Both the position numbers and the translations under genes were made by a program. From Meconema thalassinum (taxonomy: Eukaryota; Arthropoda; Insecta; Orthoptera; Tettigoniidae): 64,000 bases of DNA. Below are positions 31,433 through 43,700 of this stretch, piece after piece. The stretch spans positions 369,445,387 through 369,509,386 of the forward strand of contig OX336388.2 of assembly GCA_946902985.2 (NCBI GenBank). Direction: 5' to 3'. The notes under the pieces were generated by a model. That model was not told the origin of the DNA, ran no database searches, and saw nothing but the letters and a program-made list of their open reading frames with translations. The first letter of the stretch is position 1. Each line of letters opens with the position of its first letter.

Positions 31433-34174
31433 TGAACCCTTCAGAATAGCAGTGTTTTAAGTAAGAATCTTTGATCAAGGGGTCGCGTTCAGTTCATAGT
31501 GTGGTGTTTACGTCCGCCAAACTACGTGCTTTTCTGAGGCAAGGGTTATAGGATAAAAACTATAATTAAGAAAGTAAGGAGACAAAACGTAAGATAATAA
31601 CAAGATTTAATAACTAATTTGTGCATAAAAGAATAAAACAAACAAAAATAAACAAATCCTCCCTGAATTTTTCCCTGACAGGAATATCTATCACTTTGAG
31701 GAGTCAGATGGATCTCCCCTTTTCTAATAAAATGTGGATCCAAGTTCCACTATCTTGCATATGAATATATGTTCGCGTGATGACTACCTACGAGAAATGA
31801 GTACTTGGATGATCGTTCGTTCACAACGGGTTAACAGCCACGGTGCTCACGAACAATCATCTCGTAAATCAACGTTTATCGATATGGGCATAACATTAAT
31901 AAAAATCCTTAAATCTAATTCTGACACACATATTACAACTCTACTATTTACAGGCATATCTCTGAGACCTTTATTAGTGTGGTGACACACTTAACCAAAT
32001 GAGCTGCCACAATGGCCAGATGCTCAACAACAAGGAAAAACAGCGCCGCACGTGACTCACGGGTCACTGACATAGAAAATAAACATAGAATAAACCAACA
32101 ACAACAAACAACCTGAGTGGTTAAGATTACTTTATATTAACAAAATTGCATGTTAAGGAAACGCTTCGAAGATTATCGTGTTTCGTAGGCAACTCCCATT
32201 TATTTAAACAATTTTACCATTGATCAGTTTCTCACATTTATATTTATTTTCAAGTAATTGGGAGCCAGACGTGCACTCCACTAATGAGCTTGCTTGCGAA
32301 ACTCAGCCAGCCCTTGTGACCACAACTCACCCTTTCCACAATACCAGTCATGTCCCCCTTCCAGTGTATAAAAATAGCCGACCAGCTGGACTGTTATCTC
32401 AAGGAATCAACAGCAACTAACATCTCCTCCAACTCAACATATGGTCAGACAATAATCACATATCCATAATTGTCCTCGCAAGGATACAATATGAATCTGG
32501 TACCAAGCTGACAGAAATCAGTCTCGGCTGAAGTTCCCGCTTGTAATACCACAAAAAATATACTCACAATACACACATTTGGGACTGACATAACACCTTT
32601 CACACGGGTCTGCTCAATTAGAGCTCGCAAACATTTAACACAATATTTAAACTTACGATAGAGCTGAATACTCTTCGTCACAAATTACATTGCTCCAAAG
32701 GCAATAATCACACTGAACCTGATCAATAATAAATCTCAACAAAATTTAATTACCCTCCAATCTACTATATAATTAGATTAATTCAGTCCTACTTCTGAAA
32801 CACGACATATCTCCGAGAGACGTTTTTAACCGCACTTCGTAACCTAGGCGAACACGGCCGTTCACATAGATACGTTAGTTAACACAACACAAAGAAAAGA
32901 ACCTTCCAAAAACTACAATTGAGCGAGCTGCTTCCAAACAAAAGTGTGTCAGATCAAAACTAAATATACTACATTAATCACACAAGCAAAGTATTTACAA
33001 AAAATATGTCCCATAAACCATAAGTTAATTTAGCAAATAATAAAATATTATTTTGTACTCATCTCTTTTTGTAGTCACCCGTCAAAGAACATCAGACGCC
33101 ATTCCCCAACTGGATGGTTCTTTATCTCATATCAGCCATCTGGACGGAGTGTTGAGAATTCCAAACTTCCTCTGCATTCATCGATGTCATCCTTGCGCTG
33201 ATACAAAAATTAGGTTATTATACACTTTATGTCTGACTACTAAATTCGCTTGTTCAGGTACTAAATTCCCTGTCACTGTTCGTTGGAGAATTATCGACGC
33301 TACTGCCCCTATAACTATAGTACAATGACTATCTATCACTGAATTTAACACTTTACAATGAATATCTTGTGTCCTCGACACACAAAATACAAGTCTATCT
33401 CTTGTGTCCTCGACACACAGAATAAAAGTCTACGTCCTCAGACGAACAGAATAAAAGTCCTGTGTCCTCGACACACGGAATAAAAAGTCTACGTCCTCAG
33501 ACGAACAGAATAATAATAATGCCTTGGCTCTTCGACACACTTATAAATGAACTGGCCCTTGGGTCTAGATGGAGGGGGATTTTATGTAAAAATTTCTCGA
33601 AATAATTGTGATACAGGAATGAAATAAATATCACTGAACTCGTAATATTGCACAGGTCAAGAATATGCCCATTAATCCTAGAATCGATCGTAGAGATTTT
33701 GTCTAGGCGATTTCCCGCGTGAATGCTAGCCGCCGCGTACCCCAGCCGGAGTTGGCGCGCAAGTAGGCATTCTCTTCTCATTGGTTCTCCATTTTCTGAT
33801 AATTTGGCGGTTTCTAGTAGATCTTGGCGTCTTGGGAGTGTCTATTTTCTTCATCAGCCATTCACGTTACTGCATCATATTTCTTCTAGGCGCGAATAAC
33901 ACAATGAACATACCAGAACCATGTCTCACCGCGCGTCGCTTCTAAAATTGAGGTAGCCACACCTGTCCTTATGATACATCGCTCTGCTATTTCTTTTCAT
34001 AGCTCAAGTATTTAGCCTTTTGTTAAACTGTCGCAGGTATGTCCCTACTGTCTCCAACAAATGCTTGAAATTTCCTCATCACTGTCTGGCTACTTTCATG
34101 ATGCTGGTTGAAATATTTATAAATTGAAGAAATAAAAAGTAGAATCATTTAACCAACATAGGGTAAAGGGTTCA
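31433..34174 (-). repeat. E2 3' LTR (2742 bp)
   Basis: Pairs with 40961-43700. It holds a small array of hairpin units (33363-33545). Frames seen in both LTRs (for example 31734-31985) start at other than conserved ATG positions or differ between copies, so I do not call them genes. Confidence 0.95.
33363..33545 (-). repeat. tandem hairpin units in E2 3' LTR
   Basis: Two stem types recur at 28-35 bp spacing: TGTGTC-CTC-GACACA (33368, 33403, 33461) and CGTC-CTCA-GACG (33433, 33492), mostly followed by an AATAAAAGTC-like spacer. Both arms change together between the types, so base pairing is kept. A degenerate sixth unit lies near 33530. The other LTR has the array at 42889-43071. Confidence 0.8.
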
Positions 34175-34190
34175 CAACTCTCCCACTCAC
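34175..34190 (-). promoter_or_regulatory. E2 polypurine tract
   Basis: On the minus strand GTGAGTGGGAGAGTTG lies directly before the 3' LTR. The GGGAGAG core fits a polypurine tract, the primer for plus-strand DNA synthesis. Confidence 0.6.
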
Positions 34191-34527
34191 AAAATTTCGA
34201 ACTTAGGAATAAAGTCGACAATTTTACAATACTTCCGTAGACCAATTTGTTTTATTTCCATAATCACCCCTTTTTCTTACTTGGTCTAGCCGCTCCTGTC
34301 TTCAATGGCATTTACTCGTTTTCATATCCTGCTTGTATTTCCCCCTTCCAATCTTGCGTGACGCTCTGATGCCTGCGGCAACACCTTGCTCGCCTCGTTA
34401 ATATTTGTCAACAACAACTCTACTTCCTCCTTCATCACGTGCCGTACTCAACTGCTCCCCGTTGACTTTGTTGATAGTAGGACGTCCGTATATTCAAACA
34501 GCGTCATTATTTCGGCGCTACCATGGT

Positions 34528-37290
34528 TCACTTCGACGATATTTTTTTTAGGTTGGCAGCGTTGTAAACTGACATTGTTCCTGTGCTCAATTCTTTCACT
34601 CTGTAAGCATTATTTCCAAGGTTTCTTACGATAGAATAGGGTCCTATGAATTTCTCGCAGAATTTACTAAAGATTTTCTTTTCTGGGTCCGATGTAGCAG
34701 GTCGTTTTACCAAAACGAGCTGGTTGACTTCAAGATCACCGTGGAACCTCTTATTTCTAACTCGCCGTAATCTGCGGTCTGCTTGTTTTCTCATGTATGC
34801 TCTCGTTCTTTCAATTCGCAGGTCTGGTGCTATCATGGGATCTTGTGGACAGTTAATGATGCTTTTCCACGTTCTTACTGGATACTCGTTCTTGTGTAGG
34901 ACCATAGGGATTTGTCCTGTTGACTCGTGCCTGGTAGAATTCATGCATGTCTCTACATCCTTAATTTTATCGACCCATTTGTGGTGTTCGTTCGGAATGA
35001 AGATCCTCAAATATGAAGTTACACATTTAATTACTCTCTCACTTGGATTTGCTTGGGCATGTCGGATACTGCTTAAAACATGTTTTATACCCATGTCTTC
35101 CATTCCTTTCTTGAATTCGGCGCTTGTGAAATAACTGCCGTGATCTGATAATATAAACTCTGGTTTTCCAAGGGTTGGAATAACTCTATTACGAATGCGA
35201 CTGAGTACCTGCTTCGATGTTGTTTTCTGAATAGGGCATAGTACTACAAACTTAGAAAATACATCAATGCACACTAGCAAATGACGGCAACCTCTCCTTC
35301 CCTTCGGAATTGGACCAAGACAGTCCACCGCCAGTAGCTCACATGGTTTCTGAGGTAGCAATGGTCTAGGATATTGCCTCAGTAAATAATTATTTGGCTT
35401 TGTTCTCTGACACGGGTCACAAGTTGTAATGACGTCACATATAGTTGTTCTCATACGTGGCCATGTAAATGTCTCTCCTATTGTTGCTTCGCACTTGTCT
35501 AAGCCCACGTGACCGTAACTTTCGTGCGTATGCCATGTCAATCCTCGTTGTAACGATGCAGGTACTAATATGCGTAACTTGGTGTGGTCATTATCTACCC
35601 ATTTGTGCAGCAAATTGTTGACATAAACATATCTTCCTTCTTTGGCTTTCGCTTCTCGAAATGCAGGTGTTCCTGTAGGTAGTTGCTTTTTGAAGTATTT
35701 AATTAATAGCATCATCCATGGTTCCGCTTCCTGTTCTCGCTGTATCTCACGTAACTCCTCCAAGAATTCCCGGTCCTTCGGTGTTAACTCCAAGTGTTGT
35801 ACCATCGCTGTTTCTTCATTATCAGGCTCTGGGTTCCTGCTGAGTGCATCCGGTATCACGTTCATCTTCCCTGGACAATGTTCAATTTCAATGCTGAACT
35901 GCTGAATGTATATAGACCAACGTGTCACACGTTCGCTTGCCATAGACGTCTTAAACAAGAATGTTAATGCCTTGTGGTCAGTTCTGACAACAATAGGGTA
36001 ACCATAGATTATTCGTTTCCATTGTTGGAGCGCATGAAGGATGGCCAACAATTCTAGCTCGGTTACAGTATAATTTCGCTCGTGCTTACGCAATTTTCGG
36101 CTGACAAATGCCAAATATGTTTTGTGCTGCAGGTTAGCTGGATCCTCTTGGTAGAGCATAGCACCTATCCCAATTAGAGAAGCATCCGCTTGGATTATAA
36201 ATTTGAGCTTGAAATCTGGATAGCCTAATTTAATGCAGTTTTCCAATAGCTGTTTTGTTGCTTGGAATGCCTTCTCACATTCCGCGTTCCATGACCATTT
36301 GTTATTTTTCTTTAACATTTCTTGCATTGGAGCTACAGTCTCCGTATAACCTGGACAGTTTTCTTTAAAGAATCCCGTTACGCCTAAGAAAGCCCGAATG
36401 TGCTTGACTCTCGTTGGTGTAGGGAAATTCTTTATCGCTTCAATCTTAGCTGGGTTTGGCTTCACTCCCTCCTTGTCAATGACGTGACCCAAATAATAGA
36501 TCTCGCTCTTGAAGAAATGCGATTTCTTCAGGTTTACTTTGAAATTCGATGCATTCAAGTTGCCCAATACTTTATCTAAATTTTCCATGTGAGTTTCAAT
36601 GTTGTCGGATGCCAACAGAATGTCGTCGATGTATCGCACCGTCATCTCCTTTACTTCCTCGGTTAGGTTCCGGTCCAGTGCTCGGATTAAAGCACAGCCC
36701 GCTGTTTTGACTCCAAAAGGCATTCTGACGAAACAATATGTCTGGTTATCGAATAAGAAGCCAGTTAGAAGCTGTGACTTCCCATCCAATTCAAGATGGT
36801 GGAACGAGCTCGTCAGATCGACTGATGAATAAATGCTCTTGTTTTTAAAGCCTTTTAATACGTCTCTGATAATTGGCGCTCTGTCATACTCAGGAAAAAT
36901 GAGTCTCATGTTGAGATTTCTGGCATCTAAACAAAGTCTAATAGATCCATTTGGTTTTGTGACTGCCAAAATCGCATTTAGATAAGGTGTAGGTGTCTTC
37001 CTTATCACTCCAGCTTCTAACATCTCATCTATAATGATTTTAACTTGACCACGTTATTTTTCAGGAATTGGGTACAATCTGCTTTTGAAAGGTGACCAGT
37101 CCTCGACTTGCATAGAGTACTTGAAATTTAAAATTTTCCCAGGTACTGTATCAAATACTGTTTTGTGCTTCCTTAATATCTCTTCCAACTGTTTTCTGTG
37201 TTCACCCCCAAGTTGAATGTCATTGAGCCGCTCCTGTAGTAACTCTTCAAATTGTGCATCACTGTCATTCCTTCTGTTAATAAAGACCAT
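34528..37290 (-). pseudogene. pol: E2 Pol segment: RT, RNase H, integrase
   Basis: This reading frame (37290 down to 34528) carries the end of the protease-RT linker, reverse transcriptase (YIDD at 36622-36633), RNase H (IQADAS, TELELLAI), integrase zinc finger (CDPC), core motifs (AVDC, SDHG, NPSER) and the GPY module (KFIGPY). A single TAA at 37054-37056 interrupts it just after the YPIPEK motif, where E1 continues with a His codon. All key catalytic residues seem present. Shares most of its length with E1 Pol. As read, no RT can be made as part of Gag-Pol. Confidence 0.9.
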
Positions 37291-38678
37291 ATCTCCTGGG
37301 ATTCTATCTCCTCATCTAGTTCCACAACAGCCCCTTCTACGATGTTATCTTCCGCCTTTCGTACCTCCTCTTCCGTCTCTTCTGATATTGCTTCCAATGC
37401 CCAAGAATTTACATCTCTTCCGGTAGTGATTTCATCCATATGCAATCCCACGTTTTTCAGCTGGTCATATTCTCTAAAACTGACTGTATTCTTGTGTAAA
37501 TCTATCACTGCTTGATAGTCACAAATGAAATTTGCACCAAGAATTATATTGAAATTCATCTTTGCCATGATAATGAATGTTTGCCCAAAAGTGTGTTCCA
37601 ATATGTTCAGCTCTAAATATGCCTGACGTTTACAAGTGATGGTGCGTTCAGGAATAACACCCCTCACTTTGAGCTGTGGTACCGGAATTACAGGAATATT
37701 CTGAGTCCGTCCCAACTCTCGAACCAAGGCCTCCGATACTAGACTGATCTGTGACCCCGTATCCAATAAACATCTTATATTAATTCCACCAATCCTTGCG
37801 TAAATAATGGGTAATTGCCTAATTTCATCGTTCCGTGGTTTCACCGTCTCCTCCAGGCAGTCTTCTGGTAAAGCAATCCATTCTTGTATGTTCGCTACTA
37901 TCCATCCATCTTCAACTTCCGACTGTTGTGTCTGGAGACTGTCTCCTTGATCCAAAATTAACATTTTTTTAGCTCCATTTCGACTCCCATCATCCTTCTG
38001 TCGCTCATGTCCTCGATATTCCTCTTGTCTCAGTAGACTTCCAGCTTCCTCAGTATGTGTATCTGGGTTCTTTCTGTTCCCAATGGCCTTTTCCCATCTT
38101 CCTAGCTCTCCACCTTGATTAGCGTGTAACTCCTCTAAGTAATTTTGTGATTGAGCGTGCCTATCATCCCAGTCATCTCGATAGTTACGTTGCTCTCCTT
38201 GATTTTGATCTCTCCTTCCTTTCCATCGTTGATTGGCATTGTAAACACCGTATCTTCCATAAGGCCTGTCATTCCTTCGATTATCACGCCATTGTTGATA
38301 TCCTCTTTGTTGGTATCTATTGTTGCCCTGGTATCTATTGTTGTAGTGATTTTCGTTGCGCTGATATGGTCTGTTTTCCCCTTCTTCCTGGTTTCGCTTA
38401 GGTGTGGAGGTGCTTGTATTAGTACCCTGCGTTTTAGTATTTCCTTGTTTTGTTTTAACGACCTCTGTAGTGTTGACTAATTCCAGCTGTCTTCCTCCTC
38501 TAAAATGACTATGAGATGTGGTCTCATCTATTTGCCGTAATATCTGCTCTGCATGTAGGGCCGTACTAACGTTTGCTGCGACTAGTACTTGCTGTACATT
38601 AACTGGCATTTGCCTTGCTATTGTCATCACCAAATCTGCTTCGTTTAATGGGTAATCTAGGTCGCGAAATTTTAGCAT
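37173..38678 (-). pseudogene. E2 Gag end, RN-rich tract and protease
   Basis: Middle frame of the broken Gag-Pol. It starts in the capsid C-terminal part (KFRDLDYP), runs through an Arg/Asn/Gln/Tyr-rich tract (about 38160-38400) with no CCHC knuckle, and then the aspartic protease with intact LLDTGSQISLV (about 37750). The frame is lost near 37250-37262, where a single-base change shifts reading into the RT segment. E1 keeps all of this in one frame. Confidence 0.88.
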
Positions 38679-39748
38679 TTGCGTGTTAAAAAATCTGAGT
38701 ATTTTGTCTGCTGGGTAGTTTGGTATTTTCTAGAGTAAAGCTCCATTCTTAAACTCTGTTGTATGGCGGGAGACCAGTATTTGCGCAGAAACGCTAAATT
38801 AAAGTCTAACATGGTTCCAAATGTATATTTGAAACTTAAAAACAAGGTGAGAACATTTCCTGATAAAAATCTCTCCATCATTCTCAATCTACGTGCTTCA
38901 GGTACCCCAGTGTCATTGAAATGGTCTTCAATCTCTTTGATAAAGGCCTTAGGTGTTACCCCTGAATTTTCGGTGTATTTCTGCGGTTTGTAGTCATTTG
39001 AGCGAATTACTTGAATACGTTGTGTGGGCTGATGACCGTCCTGTGGTGTTGAGCTCCTATCTACGTTCATGCGAAATCCTTCCGTGTTTGTTGTTAATGG
39101 GCTCTCTGCTTGAGTCTGTCTTCCTGCTATGCTGGGTTGGGAACTATGTGAGTCATCCTGCTTGTCTTTCAATGCTCCCGTTCTAAATATAGACGATTGT
39201 TCTAATGAGCGGAGTTCGGCTTTAATGATCCTGTCTGTCTGCTCTTTAAGTTTATTTTTTACCTCTTGCTCCAAAGCTTGAATACGCGTGTGGTTTTCGC
39301 CTACTGTTTTAAGAATGGTGGATCTTTCCTCTTTAGAATCAATATTCATTTTCTTCCAATCTTTCCTGATCTGTTCTTTAATCGTGCTTATTTTTTCTTC
39401 AATCTGGCTCTTATTTTCATCCTGATTATTTTCTATCTGGCTTAGCCTTTCGTCTATTGTACTCTTAAATTGTTCTTGTTCCGTTTCTAGGCTTTTCCAC
39501 TGTTCCGCTGATTTTATCTCGAGACGGTCCATATCTTTAATTATGCCTGATATGTTCTCATCTACTGCTGATATTTGTTGTTGAATGACCCTGCCACTTT
39601 TCTCCATCTCCTTGAATCGTCCTTCCAACTTATCCTGAGCTATTTTGACCTCGCTTGTATTCATTGTGCATGCTATTTCAATCTGCTCTAATTTAGCTAA
39701 CACCGTTTCATCGAGAATGCTAAGTTTTTTATCAAAAATACTCTCCAT
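38672..39748 (-). pseudogene. E2 Gag: coiled coil and capsid-like segment
   Basis: Second frame of the broken Gag: more coiled coil (39748 to about 39200), a Ser/Thr-rich linker, then the capsid-like domain (from IQVIRSNDYKPQKY, with LRMMERFLSG and FLRKYWSP). The frame breaks at the A6/T6 run at 38688-38693: one more base there would join it to the next segment. The left break is at the T run 39748-39753. Confidence 0.88.
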
Positions 39749-40341
39749 TTTTTAATCTGCTCTAATTGTTCCTCATTATTTTTGCTTACATCAAGGGCCA
39801 GTAATACCATCTGTTGGTTTGTGTGCTCTTTCATCTCTGCGGTTAACGAAGCTAATTGGTTCGTGTTTTTATTATTTTGCGCCTCTAACTGTGAATTTAT
39901 AGTGTCATTAATTTCACTCTTTAATAACCTAGCTTGTTCCGCCTGATATTCATTTTGCTCAATTCTACAGTTATTTAATTGTGTCCGCAATGATTCACTT
40001 TGTTCTAACAGTTTAGTATTCAGCGATTCACTTTGTTCTGACAGTTTAGTATTTAGTGATTCACTTTGCTCTAACATTTTCGTATTTAGCGATTCACTTT
40101 GCTCTAACAGTTTAGTATTTAGCGATTCACTTTGTTCTGACATTTTCGTATTTAGCGATTCACTTTGCTTTAACATACTAGTGTTTATTTGTTCAGATAA
40201 TTTTGTATTCAACGCTTCACTTTGCTCTAACATACTAGTGTTTATAGATTGACTCTGTTCTGCTAGTTTAGTATCCAACAATTCCTGAGTTCTCCTTGCT
40301 GCACTCTCAATGATCTCCTGGATCTGCGCCACCGTTGCCAT
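39749..40341 (-). pseudogene. gag: E2 Gag N-terminal coiled coil with 11-residue repeats
   Basis: Begins at ATG 40341 (MATVAQIQEI). About nine in-frame copies of an 11-residue unit of the form LEQSESLNTKM, encoded by 33-bp repeats (about 40000-40250), make a hendecad coiled coil. The frame shifts at the T6 run 39748-39753 (A6 on the coding strand); one more base would continue it into the next segment. Codes for the assembly or scaffold part of Gag, by analogy only. Confidence 0.88.
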
Positions 40342-40929
40342 GTTTTATAATTTATATGAGACATATGGGAAATGGCATACGCCAATGCCCTTTGACACGC
40401 ACATAAATCCAATGCACATTTAATTTCTTTATCCTACTCAGTTCATTTATTTTTACCTTTAACCCCATTAGTTGATTGCATCTCTGAGTAGTTCTAGTTT
40501 TACTCAATTTAATTTTAAACCCAAGCACATATTTAGTCATTAAACAGTTATCCTGATCTGATATTAACACTGACTAATTAACAAAGTATTAATTGTCATT
40601 TTAGGCTACAGCCTCCTAATATTTCCATGAGTTTGACTTTCTAAACAAATCTAGTTTTAACTTTATCATTGGGCGCCCGGTATCACATCTTAATTTTACT
40701 TTAATTTAAAAGACAACAACGTGAACCGTATTTTACTTTGCAAACTCCTGATTTTAATTTATCTTTCACACATTTGGCGGTATCCACTTCGCCTCAACTA
40801 CTTTTAATAAAATATCACTTCCCGGTGATTAAATACTGTCATATCTGCCTGCACTTGCGGCATGCCAGTTTTAATCAATTTACGCCACTATTGACATGTG
40901 TAATCTCCCCGTTACACCACCGTGAATAG

Positions 40930-40950
40930 CCCCACCGTTGGCCGCGCCAG
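40930..40950 (-). promoter_or_regulatory. E2 primer binding site, diverged
   Basis: On the minus strand TGGCGCGGCCAACGGTGGGG begins about 11 bp after the 5' LTR. It resembles the tRNA-Lys sites of E1 and E3 but seems to carry small insertions (GGCC for CC and an extra G). Either the site has mutated or another tRNA is used. Confidence 0.55.
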
Positions 40951-40960
40951 TTTTCACCTA

Positions 40961-43700
40961 TGAACCCTTCAGAATAGCAGTGTTTCAAGTAAGAATCTTT
41001 GATCAAGGGGTCGCGTTCAGTTCATAGTGTGGTGTTTACGTCCGCCAAACTACGTGCTTTTCTGAGGCAAGGGTTATAGGATAAAAACTATAATTAAGAA
41101 AGTAAGGAGACAAAACGTAAGATAATAACAAGATTTAATAACTAATTTGTGCATAAAAGAATAAAACAAACAAAAATAAACAAATCCTCCCTGAATTTTT
41201 CCCTGACAGGAATATCTATCACTTTGAGGAGTCAGATGGATCTCCCCTTTTCTAATAAAATGTGGATCCAAGTTCCACTATCTTGCATATGAATTTATGT
41301 TCGCGTGATGACTACCTACGAGAAATGAGTACTTGGATGATCGTTCGTTCACAACGGGTTAACAGCCACGGTGCTCACGAACAATTATCTCGTAAATCAA
41401 CGTTTATGGATATGGGCATAACATTAATAAAAATCCTTAAATCTAATTCTGACACACATATTACAACTCTACTATTTACAGGCATATCTCTGAGACCCTT
41501 ATTAATGTGGTGACACACTTAACCAAATGAGCTGCCACAATGGCCAGATGCTCAACAACAAGGAAAAACAGCGCCGCACGTGACTCACGGGTCACTGACA
41601 TAGAAAATAAACAAAGAATAAACCAACAACAACAAACAACCTGAGTGGTTAAGATTACTTTATATTAACAAAATTGCATGTTAAGGAAACGCTTCGAAGA
41701 TTATCGTGTTTCGTAGGCAACTCCCATTTATTTAAACAATTTTACCATTGATCAGTTTCTCACATTTATATTTATTTTCAAGTAATTGGGAGCCAGACGT
41801 GCACTCCACTAATGAGCTTGCTTGCGAAACTCAGCCAGCCCTTGTGACCACAACTCACCCTTTCCACAATACCAGTCATGTCCAATTCCAGTGTATAAAA
41901 ATAGCCGACCAGCTGGACTGTTATCTCAAGGAATCAACAGCAACTAACATCTCCTCCAACTCAACATATGGTCAGACAATAATCACATATCCATAATTGT
42001 CCTCGCAAGGATACAATATGAATCTGGTACCAAGCTGACAGAAATCAGTCTCGGCTGAAGTTCCCGCTTGTAATACCACAAAAAATATACTCACAATACA
42101 CACATTTGGGACTGACATAACGCCTTTCACACGGGTCTGCTGAATTAGAGCTCGCAAACATTTAACACAATATTTAAACTTACGATAGAGCTGAATACTC
42201 TTCGTCACAAATTACATTGCTCCAAAGGCAATAATCACACTGAACCTGATCAATAATAAATCTCAACAAAATTTAATTACCCTCCAATCTACTATATAAT
42301 TAGATTAATTCAGTCCTACTTCTGAAACACGACATATCTCCGAGAGACGTTTTTAACCGCACTTCGTAACCTAGGCGAACACGGCCGTTCACATAGATAC
42401 GTTAGTTAACACAACACAAAGAAAAGAACCTTCCAAAAACTACAATTGTGCGAGCTGCTTCCAAACAAAAGTGTGTCAGATCAAAACTAAATATACTACA
42501 TTAATCACACAAGCAAAGTATTTACAAAAATATGTCCCATAAACCATAAGTTAATTTAACAAATAATAAAATATTATTTTGTACTCATCTCTTTTTTTAG
42601 TCACCCGTCAAAGAACATCAGACGCCATTCCCCAACTGGATGGTTCTTTATCTCATATCAGCCATCTGGACGGAGTGTTGAGAATTCCAAACTTCCTCTG
42701 CATTCATCGATGTCATCCTTGCGCTGATACAAAAATTAGGTTATTATACACTTTATGTCTGACTACTAAATTCGCTTGTTCAGGTACTAAATTCCCTGTC
42801 ACTGTTCGTTGGCGAATTATCGACGCTACTGCCCCTATAACTATAGTACAATGACTATCTATCACTGAATTTAACACTTTACAATGAATATCTTGTGTCC
42901 TCGACACACAAAATACTAGTCTATCTCTTGTGTCCTCGACACACAGAATAAAAGTCTACGTCCTCAGACGAACAGAATAAAAGTCCTTTGTCCTCGACAC
43001 ACGGAATAAAAAGTCTACGTCCTCAGACGAACAGAATAATAATAATGTCTTGGCTCTTCGACACACTTATAAATGAACTGGCCCTTGGGTCTAGATGGAG
43101 GGGGATTTTATGTAAAAATTTCTCGAATTAATTGTGATACAGGAATGAAATAAATATCACTGAACTCGTAATATTGCACAGGTCAAGAATATGCCCATTA
43201 ATCCTAGAATCGATCGTAGAGATTTTGTCTAGGCGATTTCCCGCGTGAATGCTAGCCGCCGCGTACCCCAGCCGGAGTTGGCGCGCAAGTAGGCATTCTC
43301 TTCTCATTGGTTCTCCATTTTCTGATAATTTGGCGGTTTCTAGTAGATCTTGGCGTCTTGGGAGTGTCTATTTTCTTCATCAGCCATTCACATTACTGCA
43401 TCATATTTCTTCTAGGCGCGAATAACACAATGAACATACCAGAACCATGTCTCACCGCGCGTCGCTTCTAAAATTGAGGTAGCCACACCTGTCCTTATGA
43501 TACATCGCTCTGCTATTTCTTTTCATAGCTCAAGTATTTAGCCTTTTGTTAAACTGTCGCAGGTATGTCCCTACTGCCTCCAACAAATGCTTGAAATTTC
43601 CTCATCACTGTCTGGCTACTTTCATGATGCTGGTTGAAATATTTATAAATTGAAGAAATAAAAAGTAGAATCATTTAACCAACATAGGGTAAAGGGTTCA
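40961..43700 (-). repeat. E2 5' LTR (2740 bp)
   Basis: Pairs with 31433-34174 and should hold the E2 promoter, which reads leftward. Several single-base differences from its partner are spread along it, and one small cluster at about 41880-41890. Its hairpin array lies at 42889-43071. Confidence 0.95.

Larger units (their letters stand above)
31433..43700 (-). mobile_element. E2: Ty3-like LTR retrotransposon, minus strand
   Basis: About 12.3 kb, transcribed right to left. LTRs are 40961-43700 (5') and 31433-34174 (3'), with ends TGAACCCTT...AAGGGTTCA like E1. A perfect 4-bp duplication ATAC flanks it (31429-31432 and 43701-43704). By eye the LTRs differ at about 20 positions, so E2 is older than E1 and E3. 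Coding sequence has three apparent frameshifts and one stop. It sits exactly at the microsatellite junction between R monomers a and b. Confidence 0.95.

Noticed and set aside
33363..33545. CRISPR-like array
   Set aside because: Units are short, alternate between two types, have no unique spacers, and occur in an LTR of a eukaryotic element.
39730..39760. Programmed frameshift at the A6 run of E2 gag
   Set aside because: E1 and E3 carry the same region in one frame without any shift, and E2 has other breaks, so mutation or sequencing error is simpler.
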